41,576 bases of DNA from Ferrovibrio sp035304305. GTDB lineage: Bacteria > Pseudomonadota > Alphaproteobacteria > Ferrovibrionales > Ferrovibrionaceae. Under the pieces are notes generated by a model that saw only the letters and a program-made list of their open reading frames with translations, was not told the DNA's origin and did no database searches. The position numbers were made by a program, and so were the translations under genes. Every line of letters starts with the position of its first letter. The first letter of the stretch is position 1. Shown one piece after another: positions 1 to 10,469 of the stretch. The stretch spans positions 1 to 41,576 of the forward strand of contig NZ_DATGQG010000123.1 of NCBI RefSeq assembly GCF_035304305.1. The letters are read 5' to 3'.

Positions 1-47
1 GGATAGGCGGCTTTGCAAGCGCCGCGCGCTCCGGGCCGCCGGCCGCG

Positions 48-1706
48 TCAGTAGGCTGACGTGATCGGATAGCGCCAGTCGCGCCCGAACGCGCGATTGC
101 TGACGCGCACGCCCGGCGGCGCCTGGCGGCGCTTGTATTCCGCGAGATAGAGCAGATGCTGGATGCGCCGCACGACATCTTCCGGCTGGCCCGATGCGAC
201 GATGTCGCGCACCGGCATCTCCTTCTCCACCAGCATCTGCAGGATGGCGTCAAGCTGCTCGTACGGCGGCAGGCTGTCCTGGTCGGTCTGGTTCTCGCGC
301 AGTTCGGCCGAGGGCGGCCGGACGATGATGCTCTCGGGAATGACGATGCCTTTCGGCCCGAGCCCACCCTCCGGCACATTCGCATTGCGCCAGCGCGACA
401 ATGCAAAGACCGTCATCTTGTAGACGTCCTTCAGCACGGAATAGCCGCCGCACATATCGCCGTAAAGCGTGGCATAGCCGACCGACATTTCCGATTTGTT
501 GCCGGTGGTCAGCACCATATGGCCGAACTTGTTGGAGATCGCCATCAGGACAACGCCACGCACGCGGGCCTGCAGATTCTCTTCTGTGATATCCGGCTCG
601 CGGCCCTGGAAGGCCGGCCGAAGCATCGCGTCGAACGCCTCTACGGCCGGCGAGATCGGGATCGTCTCGTAGGATACGCCCAATGCCTTCGCGCAGGCCT
701 CGGCATCGGTCAGGCTGAGCGACGAGGTGTATTTCGACGGCAGCATGATGCAGCGCACCTTGTCCGCGCCGAGCGCGTCCACAGCGACCGCCGCCGAGAG
801 CGCGGAGTCGATGCCGCCGGAAAGCCCCAGCACCACGCCGGGAAAGCGGTTGCGCTGCACGTAGTCGCGCAGCCCCACCATCATCGCCTGGTAGATTGCG
901 GTGAGGTCGTCATAGGCCTCGGCCATCGGGCCCTTGTCGCAGCTCCAGACCTCGCCCTGGCGATGCCAGGTGGTGATCGTCAGGTCCTCGCGGAACTCCG
1001 GCTGGCGCACGACCATGCTGCGGTCGGCATTGAGCACGAAGCCGCCGCCGTCGAAGACCAGTTCATCCTGGCCGCCGACACGGTTCACGTAGATCAGCGG
1101 CAGGCCGCTCTCCACGACGCGGGCGACGGCGAGATTCAGTCGCGTATCCCATTTGTCGGTCTCGAACGGCGAGCCGTTCGGAACGACGAGGATTTCCGCC
1201 CCGGTCTCCGACAGGCATTCGGCCACGTCGGGCGCCCACATGTCCTCGCAGATCATCACGCCGAGCCGCACGCCGCGGAACGGCACCGGGCCGGGCAACG
1301 GCCCGGGCGCGAAGGTGCGCTTCTCGTCGAACACCCCGTAGTTCGGCAGCTCGTGCTTGTGCCGCACGGCGGCAATCTGCCCGCCCTCCAGCAGCAGGGC
1401 GGAATTGTACAGCTTGCCGCCGTCGCGCCAGGGCGAGGTCACCAGCATGGCCGGACCGCCGTCGGCGGTCTGGGCGGCCAGTTCGCGGACGGCAGCCTCG
1501 CAGGCCTCCTGCAGCGACAGCCGCAGCACCAGATCCTCGGGCGGATAGCCGACGATCACCAGTTCCGGGTAGACCACCAGGTCCGCGCCGGCCGCAGCCG
1601 CCCGGGCGCGCGCCTCCTCCACCCGGCGGCGGTTGCCGGGGATGTCGCCCATCACGGAGTTGATCTGGGCCAGGGCGATGGTCAGGCGGTCGGGAGCAGC
1701 GGACAT
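48..1706 (-). CDS. nadE: Glutamine-dependent NAD+ synthetase
   Basis: The 552-residue protein makes NAD+ from nicotinic acid adenine dinucleotide, ATP and glutamine in the cytoplasm. The N-terminal half is a nitrilase-type glutaminase with the expected Glu-Lys-Cys triad at E48 (in YPELV), K117 (in RHKHELP) and C153 (in MICEDMW). The C-terminal half is the ATP-pyrophosphatase synthetase, with the SGGIDS P-loop at residues 296-301 and a TGNKSE motif further on. The length suits two-domain bacterial NadE. The ATG start is followed by the usual family beginning (LTIALAQINSVMGD), though no strong ribosome binding site precedes it. The gene stands alone and diverges from the oxidoreductase at 1831. 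A nicotinate phosphoribosyltransferase lies about 4 kb away, so two steps of the Preiss-Handler NAD pathway are in this window. Confidence 0.96.
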   Translation of the reverse strand: MSAAPDRLTIALAQINSVMGDIPGNRRRVEEARARAAAAGADLVVYPELVIVGYPPEDLVLRLSLQEACEAAVRELAAQTADGGPAMLVTSPWRDGGKLYNSALLLEGGQIAAVRHKHELPNYGVFDEKRTFAPGPLPGPVPFRGVRLGVMICEDMWAPDVAECLSETGAEILVVPNGSPFETDKWDTRLNLAVARVVESGLPLIYVNRVGGQDELVFDGGGFVLNADRSMVVRQPEFREDLTITTWHRQGEVWSCDKGPMAEAYDDLTAIYQAMMVGLRDYVQRNRFPGVVLGLSGGIDSALSAAVAVDALGADKVRCIMLPSKYTSSLSLTDAEACAKALGVSYETIPISPAVEAFDAMLRPAFQGREPDITEENLQARVRGVVLMAISNKFGHMVLTTGNKSEMSVGYATLYGDMCGGYSVLKDVYKMTVFALSRWRNANVPEGGLGPKGIVIPESIIVRPPSAELRENQTDQDSLPPYEQLDAILQMLVEKEMPVRDIVASGQPEDVVRRIQHLLYLAEYKRRQAPPGVRVSNRAFGRDWRYPITSAY

Positions 1707-1830
1707 GGGGGTTGCGGTGTTTCGGGGGCGGAATGATTACCCTTACGGCAGGCTTATCTCAACACGGCGGCCAGTTTACTCTGCCGGGCGGAAAGTTAGA
1801 TAGCCTTGGGACAACAACCGGGAGGGCGAA

Positions 1831-2837
<1,007 letters not shown>

Positions 2838-2841
<4 letters not shown>

Positions 2842-4634
2842 CCCACGCCGAACATGAAGAGCAGCGCAATGCCGGCGGCGAAAGCCGCCGCCCTGCGCAG
2901 CCATGCCTGCGTGTTGCCGATCAGCGCATAGGAGATCAGCGCCAGAGCAACGCCGATCTTCGCGGCCGCAAGCAGCGCCAGTCCGGGTGTCACCAGGATC
3001 TGCAGCAGAGCCGGATTGGCAATGAAGCCGAGTGGGATCAGGAACAGCCCAAGCCCGATGCGCATGGCCATGCCGGCAACCGGCAGCCAGGGCGTGCCGG
3101 CAATGCTGGCGGCGACGAATACGGTACCGCAGACCGGCGGCGTGATTGTGCAGAGCAGCGCATACCAGAAGACGAACATATGGGCGTGCAGCTCGGGCAG
3201 GCCCAGTTTTACCAGCGCCGGCCCCGCGACGGCGACGCAGATCAGGTAGGCCGCCGTGGTCGGCAGCTCCATGCCCAGGATGGTGCAGGCAATCGCGGTG
3301 AGCAGCAGCGCCAGCCAGAGCCGGCCGCCGGAAAGGTCGAGGATCAGGCCGGTGATCTTCACGCCCAGTCCGGTGGCATGGAAGACGCCGACGATCAGGC
3401 CGGCGCAGATGATGATGGCGGCGATCAGCGCGATCTGGCGCGCGGCATCCACCACGGCGACCAGCATGCGATTGAGGAACAGCGGCGCGGAGAACCGCTT
3501 CCGCTCGCCGTCCCAGACCAGCATGGCGACCGTGACGGCAGTGGCGACCATCGCCGAATAGGCCGGCGAATAGGCCAGCACCATCAGCATGGTGATCAGC
3601 ACGACGAGCGGCACGGCGAAGAACGGCGCACTGGCCGCAGCCACGCCCCAGCCCGGCAATTCGCTGGTGGGCAGCCCTTTCAGGTTGAAGCGGTGCGCGA
3701 AGTAGTGCACGCCGACCCAGGCGGCGAGGAAGAACAGGATGGCTGGCAGCGCCGAGGCGATGGCGATGTCGGCATAGGGCTGGCGGATCAGTTCGGCCAT
3801 GATGAAGGCGGCGGAACCCATCACCGGCGGCATGATCTGGCCTCCCGAGGAGGCGACCGCCTCGACCGCCGCCGCCAGCGGGCGCGGATAGCCCATGCGG
3901 ATCATGCCAGGGATCGTGATCGCGCCGACGGAGGCGACATTGGCCGAGGCCGAGCCCGAAATGGTGCCGTACAGCGCCGAGGCGAGCACCGAGACCTTGG
4001 CGGCGCCGGCGCGGTAGCCGCCGGCCAGTTGCGTCGCAAGCGACATGAAACCACGGCCCGCCTCGCCGGCCGAGACCACGGCGCCGAGGATCATGAACGG
4101 CACGATCAGGTCGATTGAAATGCCGGTGAGCTGGCCCCAGAGGCCGCCCTCGGCCAGCACCATGCTGCCAAGGAAGTAATCGAGCGGCAGGCCGGGATGC
4201 CCGAGCAGGCCGGGCAGATGCTCGCCGTAGAAGGCGTAAAGCAGGCAGAGCACCGCCACGCCGGGCAGCACCGGCTGCACCGCGCGGCGCGCCATTTCCA
4301 GTGCCACGGCAATCAGGCCGAAGGCCAGCACGAACTGCCAGAGGCTGCCGTCCAGCGATCCGTACTGGTCGAGGATCGCCCTGCGGTCGACGATCAGCAA
4401 GGCCGCGCCGAACAGGCCGAAGGCGGTGGCGGCGATGCCGATCCAGCGTTCGACGGCGTTCCGGCCCTGCGCGAAGAGAAAGACCCAGGGCAGCGCAGCC
4501 GCGAAATGCAGCGGCCGGCTGACCAGATTGGGTACGAGAGTGGTGAAGATCAGCCAGACATGGATGCCGACGGTGATCGCGGCACAGACGAGCAAAATCC
4601 AGCCCGGCCGCGCGCCGGCATCCTGTGACTGCAT
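2838..4634 (-). CDS. TRAP transporter fused 4TM/12TM permease (DctQM-type)
   Basis: The 598-residue inner-membrane protein is hydrophobic almost throughout. The N-terminal part (about residues 10-130) corresponds to the small DctQ-like subunit and the remainder to the large DctM-like subunit, as in fused TRAP permeases that work with TAXI binding proteins. DctM hallmarks include GTISGSASANVASVGAIT near residue 225, the GGQIMPPVMG segment soon after and GMELPTTAAYLI near residue 455. It begins 20 bases after the TAXI binding protein gene, so the two form one sodium- or proton-driven uptake system. The length is at the short end for fused permeases, but no domain seems missing. Substrate is not predictable from the permease. 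Confidence 0.93.
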
Positions 4635-4654
4635 GCGTTACTCTTGAACCCGCC

Positions 4655-5641
4655 TTACTGCATCGACGCCGGCACGTTGACGCCGGCTTCCTTGTAATAC
4701 TTCAGCGCGCCGGGATGCAGCTTGGTGTTGCCCAGCGCGCCGATCAGGTCGGGCGTCACCGCCGCCCACCACGGATTGGTCTTAGCCATCTCGTCCTTCT
4801 TGGCCCAGAAGGCCTTGACGATGGCGTAAGCAGTGTCGTCGTCCATCTTCGTCGTGGCATAGGCGCCGACCGGCACGCCCACCGTAGGCGTTGCCGGCAC
4901 GCCCTTGTAGGTGCCGGCCGCGATGGTGATCGGGCTGGAGGACGGGTCGTTCTTCGCCAGCGTCTCGGCCTGGGCGGCACTGATCGGCAGGATGCGGATC
5001 GGCATCGTGGTGGCCAGTTCCTGCAGCTGCGGTGTGGGATGCGATGAGCAGGTGGCATAGCCGACCACCTTGCGGTTCTTCAGCGCATTGTCGGCCGAGG
5101 CCAGCTCGACATCGACGAAGTTCACCTTCCCCTCCAGGCCGAGCAGGCCGAAGATGGTGCGGGTGCGGCCATCGCAGAAGGTGCCGCGGCCGCCCGAGAT
5201 GAAATCCTTGCCGGCAAGATCCTCGATCCTGGTCACGCCGCTGTCCTCGCGCACGACGAAATGCACGGTGACATAGGGCATCACGAAGAGCGTGCGAACG
5301 GTGTCATAGCCCGTCTCGCCCTCGAAAGGCTTCCTGCCCTCGCGGGCGGCGCTGAGCAGGCTGGGCGGCGTGGTGAAGACGAAATTGCCCGGGCGCTTGG
5401 CGGCTTCCTTCACGTTCTGCACCGAGCCCTGGCTCTCCTCGATGGTGGCCTGGATCTGTCCCTTGGTCTCGGCGCGCAGCACCTCGCCGAGCTGCACCAT
5501 CATCACATAGTAGGACGACGAGGCAGTGGCGGACTTGAGCGTGACACGGGTCTGCGCCTGCGCGGGCAAAACCGGCGCCAGCCCGGCGGCCAAGGCGACA
5601 ACAGAAGCGGCAAGCGCGAGACGCGCGACGATACGGCGCAT
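4655..5641 (-). CDS. TAXI-family TRAP transporter solute-binding protein
   Basis: The 328-residue periplasmic protein captures the solute for the fused permease that follows. It has a clear Sec signal peptide (MRRIVARLALAASVVALAAG) with probable cleavage after AQA near residue 30. The mature part shows TAXI features: VTLKSATASSSYYVMM at the start, ESQGSVQNVKEA near residue 70, and ISGGRGTFCDGRTR near residue 150. A strong ribosome binding site (GGGAGGG) precedes the ATG. It lies 45 bases downstream of a nicotinate phosphoribosyltransferase on the same strand, so it may be co-transcribed with that enzyme. TAXI proteins usually bind carboxylates such as glutamate or 2-oxoglutarate; the ligand here is unknown. 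Confidence 0.93.
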   Translation of the reverse strand: MRRIVARLALAASVVALAAGLAPVLPAQAQTRVTLKSATASSSYYVMMVQLGEVLRAETKGQIQATIEESQGSVQNVKEAAKRPGNFVFTTPPSLLSAAREGRKPFEGETGYDTVRTLFVMPYVTVHFVVREDSGVTRIEDLAGKDFISGGRGTFCDGRTRTIFGLLGLEGKVNFVDVELASADNALKNRKVVGYATCSSHPTPQLQELATTMPIRILPISAAQAETLAKNDPSSSPITIAAGTYKGVPATPTVGVPVGAYATTKMDDDTAYAIVKAFWAKKDEMAKTNPWWAAVTPDLIGALGNTKLHPGALKYYKEAGVNVPASMQ

Positions 5642-5686
5642 GGTTTCCCTCCCCGGGGCAGTCGAATGCAGGGGGACAGTCTTGGA

Positions 5687-6859
5687 CTATGCGCCCGTCT
5701 TGCGCAACAGGAATTCGCGGCCGACCTTCACGCTGGGCTGGCCGTCATAGGCGACGATATCCGCGGTAGCGTAGGTTTCGGTCCATGCATCCGGGAGGTA
5801 GGAACCAGTCCCGACAATGTCGATCGGCGCCGCGACGCTGGCCATCACCTTGCACTTCGCGGCATTGAAGCCGGACGATGCGACAATCTTCACGTTGAAA
5901 AAGCCGGCGCGGTCCAGGGTGGAACGCATGTGATAGATCGCGGCCGCCGACACGCCGGTGCCGACCAGCCAACGCAGCTCGGCCTCTGTACGGTATTGCC
6001 GGATGGCATTTGGTACATGACGTTCCAGCACCGCATAGGACGCCTGCGGATCAAGGCCTTCGACATAGCGGCCGCCATGGGTATCGAGGCGCACCGCGAT
6101 GCGCCCCTCGTTGGCGGCATCGGGGAAGCGGTTGCAGACCGCCAGTGCATCGGTGATTTCCTGGCCGTAGTAGTCGACCAGCACCGTCATCTGCTCGCCG
6201 GGAAATGTCTCGGCGTAGAGTTCCGCCGCGCGAAGCGTCGATCCGGCATAGCCGATCAGGGCATGCGGCATGGTGCCGAAGCCCTTGTCGTTGCCGAAGT
6301 AATGCGCCGTCGCATCCGTGGCATTGCCGATGAATCCGGCAGCGCCGACATCACGCCGGGCTGCCCTGCCGCCGACGCTGGCCGCATAGGCCATCATCTC
6401 GGCCATCTCGGGGCCTGCGCAATGGCGCGCATCCATGGCGAGGAAGCGCACATTGGGCAGGTCGCAGCACATGGAATAGGCGTTGTAGGCGGCCACGCAG
6501 GCGGCCCCCAGCTTCTGCAGGTAGATCGTCTCGAGATCGACCAGCTGCGCCATCGAACCGGTGATGTAGACCAGCGGCTCGCCGGCACCAACCCACGTGC
6601 CTTCATCGTGCAGCAGATCGATCTGGAACCGCGCGCCGCGCACCGCGGCGACCTTTTCCAGCCACTCGACCATCAGCCGCGGGCAGAAGATGACCGGGCG
6701 CCGCATGAACACGGCATAGGTGACCGTCTTGTCGCCGTAGCGCTGGACGATCTCCTTGGTCTTCTTGAAATAGGCGTCGGTATGGTCGGCGATCTGCCGC
6801 TCCAGTTCGGCCGCCTGCCCCGGAGGGATCAGCTGCGTGACCTCAGGCCTGGGCTGCAT
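5687..6859 (-). CDS. pncB: Nicotinate phosphoribosyltransferase
   Basis: The 390-residue cytoplasmic enzyme converts nicotinate and PRPP to nicotinate mononucleotide, the first step of the Preiss-Handler NAD salvage path. It resembles the shorter NAPRTase class. The signature GFGTMPHALIGYAG (residues 193-206) carries H199, expected to be the phosphorylated histidine. VRLDTHGG and DIVGTGSYLP later in the chain match phosphate- and PRPP-binding loops of the family. The ATG lies inside the 3' end of the DAHP synthase gene (17-base overlap) and has no clear ribosome binding site, which suggests translational coupling. The TRAP-TAXI genes follow. A close family member, nicotinamide phosphoribosyltransferase, is less likely given the size and motif set. 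Confidence 0.88.
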   Translation of the reverse strand: MQPRPEVTQLIPPGQAAELERQIADHTDAYFKKTKEIVQRYGDKTVTYAVFMRRPVIFCPRLMVEWLEKVAAVRGARFQIDLLHDEGTWVGAGEPLVYITGSMAQLVDLETIYLQKLGAACVAAYNAYSMCCDLPNVRFLAMDARHCAGPEMAEMMAYAASVGGRAARRDVGAAGFIGNATDATAHYFGNDKGFGTMPHALIGYAGSTLRAAELYAETFPGEQMTVLVDYYGQEITDALAVCNRFPDAANEGRIAVRLDTHGGRYVEGLDPQASYAVLERHVPNAIRQYRTEAELRWLVGTGVSAAAIYHMRSTLDRAGFFNVKIVASSGFNAAKCKVMASVAAPIDIVGTGSYLPDAWTETYATADIVAYDGQPSVKVGREFLLRKTGA

Positions 6860-8231
6860 GACGGACGACGCCGCGGTTGTGGCGCTCCAGCTTCAGCATC
6901 TCGGCCATCAGGAAGGCGAGCTCGAGCGACTGCGACGCGTTCAGCCGCGGATCGCAATGAGTGTGGTAGCGGCTGGAAAGATCGTCATCCCCGATAGCCT
7001 GGGCGCCGCCCATGCATTCGGTGACATCCTGGCCAGTGAGCTCGAGATGCACGCCGCCGGCATGGGTGCCTTCGGCGAAATGCACCTCGAAGAACTGCCG
7101 CACCTCGGAGAGGATGCGATCGAAGGGACGGGTCTTGAAACCCGAGGTCGAGGTCAGCGTGTTGCCGTGCATTGGATCGCAGGACCACACGACCTTGCGG
7201 CCTTCCTGGGCCACCTTGCGCACCAGGGGCGGCAGATGCTTCTGCACCTTCTCGTGGCCCATGCGGGCGATCAGGGTCAGCCGGCCCGGCTTGTTCTGCG
7301 GATTGAGGATGTCGATCAGACGGATCAGCTCGTCCGGATCCATCGTCGGACCGCATTTCAGGCCGATCGGATTCATCACGCCGCGCAGGAACTCGACATG
7401 GGCGCCGTCGGGCTGCCGGGTGCGGTCGCCGATCCACAGCATGTGCGCCGAGGTATCGACCCATTCGCCCGAGGTGGAGTCCACGCGGGTCAGCGCCTGC
7501 TCGTAGCCGAGCAGCAGTGCCTCATGGCTGGTGTAGAAGTCGACGCTGCGCAGTTCCGGAGTCTTCTCCGGGGTGATGCCGCAGGCTTCCATGAAGTCCA
7601 GCGTCTCGGTGATGCGGGTGGCGAGATCCTGCCAGCGCTCGGCCTCGGGGCTCTTGGCGACGAAGCCGAGATTCCAGCCATGCACGCGATGCAGGTCGGC
7701 GTAGCCGCCGCTGGCGAAGGCACGCAGCAGGTTGAGGGTCGCCGCGGCCTGGCTGTAGGCCTGCAGCTGGCGTGCCGGATCGGGCACGCGGGCGGCGGGA
7801 TCGAAGTCGACGCCGTTGACGATGTCGCCGCGATAGCTCGGCAGTTCGGCATCGCCGCGCTTCTCGACATCCGACGAGCGCGGCTTGGCGAACTGCCCGG
7901 CAAGGCGGCCCACCTTCACCACCGGAAGGGCCGCTCCGAAGGTCAGCACGACGGCCATCTGCAGCAGCACGCGGAACGTGTCGCGGATGTTGTTGGCGCT
8001 GAACTCGGCAAAGCTTTCGGCGCAGTCGCCGCCCTGGAGCAGGAAGGCCTTGCCCTCCGCCACCTTGGCCAGACCGGCGGTCAGATTGCGGGCTTCGCCG
8101 GCGAAGACCAGCGGGGGAAACTGCGCAAGCTTGCTCTCGGCAGCGGCCAGGGCCGCGGCATCGGGATAGTCCGGCATCTGCCGGGCCGGCTTCGACCTCC
8201 AGCTGTCGGGAGACCAGTTGCGCGCACTCAT
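6843..8231 (-). CDS. Class II 3-deoxy-7-phosphoheptulonate synthase
   Basis: The 462-residue enzyme condenses phosphoenolpyruvate and erythrose 4-phosphate to DAHP, the entry to the shikimate pathway. It belongs to the plant/mycobacterial type II family: it starts NWSPDSWRSKPARQMPDYPD and shows LLQGGDCAESF, GRLAGQFAKPRS, the VRHAAQA end, and the C-terminal HTHCDPRLNASQSLELAF stretch. The cysteine of CAES and the histidine and glutamate of the later VHLELTGQ segment fit the metal site. I take the ATG at 8231, not the GTG immediately upstream at 8234, because GAGG sits five bases before the ATG. The stop overlaps the nicotinate phosphoribosyltransferase start by 17 bases. No class I enzyme is in the window. 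Confidence 0.95.
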   Translation of the reverse strand: MSARNWSPDSWRSKPARQMPDYPDAAALAAAESKLAQFPPLVFAGEARNLTAGLAKVAEGKAFLLQGGDCAESFAEFSANNIRDTFRVLLQMAVVLTFGAALPVVKVGRLAGQFAKPRSSDVEKRGDAELPSYRGDIVNGVDFDPAARVPDPARQLQAYSQAAATLNLLRAFASGGYADLHRVHGWNLGFVAKSPEAERWQDLATRITETLDFMEACGITPEKTPELRSVDFYTSHEALLLGYEQALTRVDSTSGEWVDTSAHMLWIGDRTRQPDGAHVEFLRGVMNPIGLKCGPTMDPDELIRLIDILNPQNKPGRLTLIARMGHEKVQKHLPPLVRKVAQEGRKVVWSCDPMHGNTLTSTSGFKTRPFDRILSEVRQFFEVHFAEGTHAGGVHLELTGQDVTECMGGAQAIGDDDLSSRYHTHCDPRLNASQSLELAFLMAEMLKLERHNRGVVRHAAQA

Positions 8232-8283
8232 CACGTCCTCACAATCCTACTGTGCCTTACAGGCCTGCAATATCGGGGATTTC

Positions 8284-8312
8284 AGAATAGAACCCCAGCT
8301 GTTCCTTTTCCA
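8284..8312 (-). promoter_or_regulatory. Candidate sigma70-type promoter for the DAHP synthase run
   Basis: On the minus strand TGGAAA (8312-8307), a 17-base spacer and TATTCT (8289-8284) lie about 50 bases before the DAHP synthase start. Spacing is ideal but each hexamer matches consensus only in part. This is the best candidate in the 210-base gap between the two minus-strand genes; the rest of the gap shows only GC-rich partial hairpins. Confidence 0.4.
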
Positions 8313-8443
8313 GTCGGGATGCGGTCCTGAATGGCGTTTCCGGCAAAAGCCCGGAAAAACAGGCAGATGGCTGCGGCCGCAGGTCGCAGGTCCGGACCCG
8401 GAGGGCGGACCCTCTGGAGGTTCGGGCGGGCGCGCTCCCGGGC

Positions 8444-9847
8444 TCAGATGCTGAAGATCTTGCCGGGGTTCATCAGGTTGTCGGGGTCCAGCGCCTTCTT
8501 GATCGCCCGCATCACCGCCACCGCCTCGCCGTGCTCGGCGGTGAGATACTTCATCTTGCCCCGCCCGATGCCGTGTTCGCCGGTGCAGGTGCCGTCCATG
8601 CGGAGCGCCCGGTGCACCAGCCGCTCGTTGAAGGCCTCGATGGCCTCGATCTCCTGCGGATTGTTGCGGTCGACCACCACGGCAAGATGGAAGTTGCCGT
8701 CGCCGACATGGCCGACCAGCGGCGCCATCAGGCCGGTCTTCACCACGTCTTCCTTGGTCTCGAGGATGCATTCCGCCAGCCGCGAGATCGGCACGCAGAC
8801 GTCGGTGGCCATGATCTCGCAGCCCTTGCGCAGGGCCTTCGAGGCATAGGCGGCGTCATGGCGGGCCTGCCACAGCTTCGCCCGTTCCTCCGGCTTGGTC
8901 GTCCACTGGAAATTGTTGCCGCCATGGTCGGCGGCGATCGCCTGGACCATCTCGGCCTGTTCGGCCACGCCGGCCTCGCTGCCGTGGAATTCCAGCAGCA
9001 GCAGGTTCTGCACCGGCATGTCCAGCTTCGAATACTTGTTGATCGCGTCGACCTGCACGTCGTCGAGCAGTTCGATGCGCGCTACCGGGATGCCCGCCTG
9101 GATCGTCTGGATCACGGTGTTCACGGCGCCTTCGAGCGTCTCGAAGCTGCAGATCGCCGAGGACATCGCCTCCGGAATGCCGTAGAGTCGCAGCGTGATC
9201 TCGGTGATGATGCCGAGCGTGCCTTCCGAGCCGACGAACAGCCGGGTCAGGTCGTATCCGGCGGCGGATTTCTTGGCCCGCTTGGAGGTGCGGATCACGC
9301 GGCCATCCGCCATCACCACCGTCAGCGCCAGCACGTTTTCGCGCATCGTGCCGTAGCGCACGGCATTGGTGCCGCTGGCGCGCGTCGCGACCATGCCGCC
9401 GATCGAGGCATCGGCCCCGGGATCGATCGGGAAGAACAGGCCGGTATCGCGCAGATATTCGTTGAGCTGCTTGCGGCGCACGCCCGGCTGCACGACGACG
9501 TCGAGGTCCTCCGCGTTGACCTTGAGTATCTGGTTCATCTGCATCAGGTCGACGCTGACGCCGCCCTGCAGCGCCGTTACATGGCCTTCCAGCGAGGTGC
9601 CGGCGCCATAGGGAACGATCGGCAGGCCGTGGGCGGCGCAGATCTTCACGATCTCGACCACTTCCTCGGTGCTGCGGGGAAAGACCACGGCATCTGGCGG
9701 CGACGGCACGGCCCAGGACTCATCCCGGCCATGCTGCTCGCGCACGGCGCTGGCCGTGGTAAACCGGTCGCCCAGCAGCTGCTTCAGCGCAGCAAGGGCG
9801 GCTTCGGTGGCGGCGGGCGAAAGGCGGGGCTGTGCGACAGCGGCCAT
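8444..9847 (-). CDS. FAD-linked D-lactate/glycolate-type dehydrogenase (GlcD-like)
   Basis: The 467-residue protein has an N-terminal FAD-binding PCMH domain (PIVPYGAGTSLEGH near residue 85, GADASIGGMVATRASGTNAV near residue 150, FVGSEGTLGIITE near residue 205) and a C-terminal FAD-oxidase domain (VGHVGDGNFHLAV and TGEHGIGRGKMKYL). This is the D-lactate dehydrogenase (cytochrome) and GlcD family, which oxidises 2-hydroxyacids and passes electrons to quinone or cytochrome. The reading frame is open for a further 74 codons, but the ATG at 9847 has GGAGG eight bases upstream and begins a family-like N-terminus, so it is chosen. It is divergent from the hemerythrin gene. D-lactate, glycolate or 2-hydroxyglutarate are possible substrates and cannot be separated here. 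Confidence 0.92.
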   Translation of the reverse strand: MAAVAQPRLSPAATEAALAALKQLLGDRFTTASAVREQHGRDESWAVPSPPDAVVFPRSTEEVVEIVKICAAHGLPIVPYGAGTSLEGHVTALQGGVSVDLMQMNQILKVNAEDLDVVVQPGVRRKQLNEYLRDTGLFFPIDPGADASIGGMVATRASGTNAVRYGTMRENVLALTVVMADGRVIRTSKRAKKSAAGYDLTRLFVGSEGTLGIITEITLRLYGIPEAMSSAICSFETLEGAVNTVIQTIQAGIPVARIELLDDVQVDAINKYSKLDMPVQNLLLLEFHGSEAGVAEQAEMVQAIAADHGGNNFQWTTKPEERAKLWQARHDAAYASKALRKGCEIMATDVCVPISRLAECILETKEDVVKTGLMAPLVGHVGDGNFHLAVVVDRNNPQEIEAIEAFNERLVHRALRMDGTCTGEHGIGRGKMKYLTAEHGEAVAVMRAIKKALDPDNLMNPGKIFSI

Positions 9848-9989
9848 GGCGGGATCCTCCGGATTTTCCCTACAGGTATTCCTTTGTCGGAGACGGGGCA
9901 ACCGGCAAGCGGTTGCGACCCGTGCGAACCGATGAGAAACTCCCTTCCGAGGGGCGGACCAGATCAGGCAAAGCAGGACCGGAACTGAC

Positions 9990-10397
9990 ATGTTTGCGCT
10001 GATGGCGTCCATGACGACGGGCATTCCGGAAATCGACGCCGAGCACAGCGACCTCGTCTCCATCATCAACCGGATCGCCGAGGCGGAACGCCACCGCCGC
10101 GCCGCGGACGCGCTGGCGGCGCTGGAGCATTTCCACCAGGAACTCCGGTCGCATTTCCGGCGCGAAGAGGCCTATTTTGCCACCGTTAGCTTTCCCGACA
10201 CGGCGGCGCATGCCCAGCATCATGCCGCCGTCCTGGCAAGGCTGCGGGAGATCATCACGGATTTTGATGCCCACACCGCCCGGCCCGGCGGCACCGCGAC
10301 AACCTGCTTCGATGAATTGCTGCGGACCGTCCTGCTGCAGGATATTCAGGTCATCAACTGGCTGGCGGATCACGGAATCCGCATGGAATCCACATAA
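9990..10397 (+). CDS. Bacteriohemerythrin-like di-iron protein
   Basis: This 135-residue single-domain hemerythrin would bind oxygen, or sense oxygen, NO or iron, in the cytoplasm. The metal ligands can be placed: H19 (DAEHSDL), H55 and E59 (HFRREE), H74 and H78 (HAQHH), and H128 (WLADHG). The last ligand, normally Asp five residues after the final His, falls on E133, giving a conservative Asp-to-Glu change two residues before the C-terminus. No signal peptide is seen. The chosen ATG is followed by two further in-frame ATGs (10002 and 10011), so the exact start is uncertain. The gene stands alone, 142 bases from the divergent FAD dehydrogenase. Confidence 0.88.
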   Translation: MFALMASMTTGIPEIDAEHSDLVSIINRIAEAERHRRAADALAALEHFHQELRSHFRREEAYFATVSFPDTAAHAQHHAAVLARLREIITDFDAHTARPGGTATTCFDELLRTVLLQDIQVINWLADHGIRMEST

Positions 10398-10469
10398 AAC
10401 CGTCGCGCGTCATCCATCCCTTGCGGTACGCGGGTGGCAGTGCAGTCCTGCCTGCGCTATGTAGGCGCC

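Noticed and set aside
156..1736. A 526-codon plus-strand open frame opposite nadE
   Set aside because: It is His/Arg/Gly-rich with no family motif and lies fully antisense to a clear NadE. Long antisense frames are normal in high-GC genes.
8331..8365. Hairpin TTTCCGG / CCGGAAA after the FAD dehydrogenase gene
   Set aside because: It lies about 90 bases past the stop and has no T-run on the exit side, so I do not call it a terminator.
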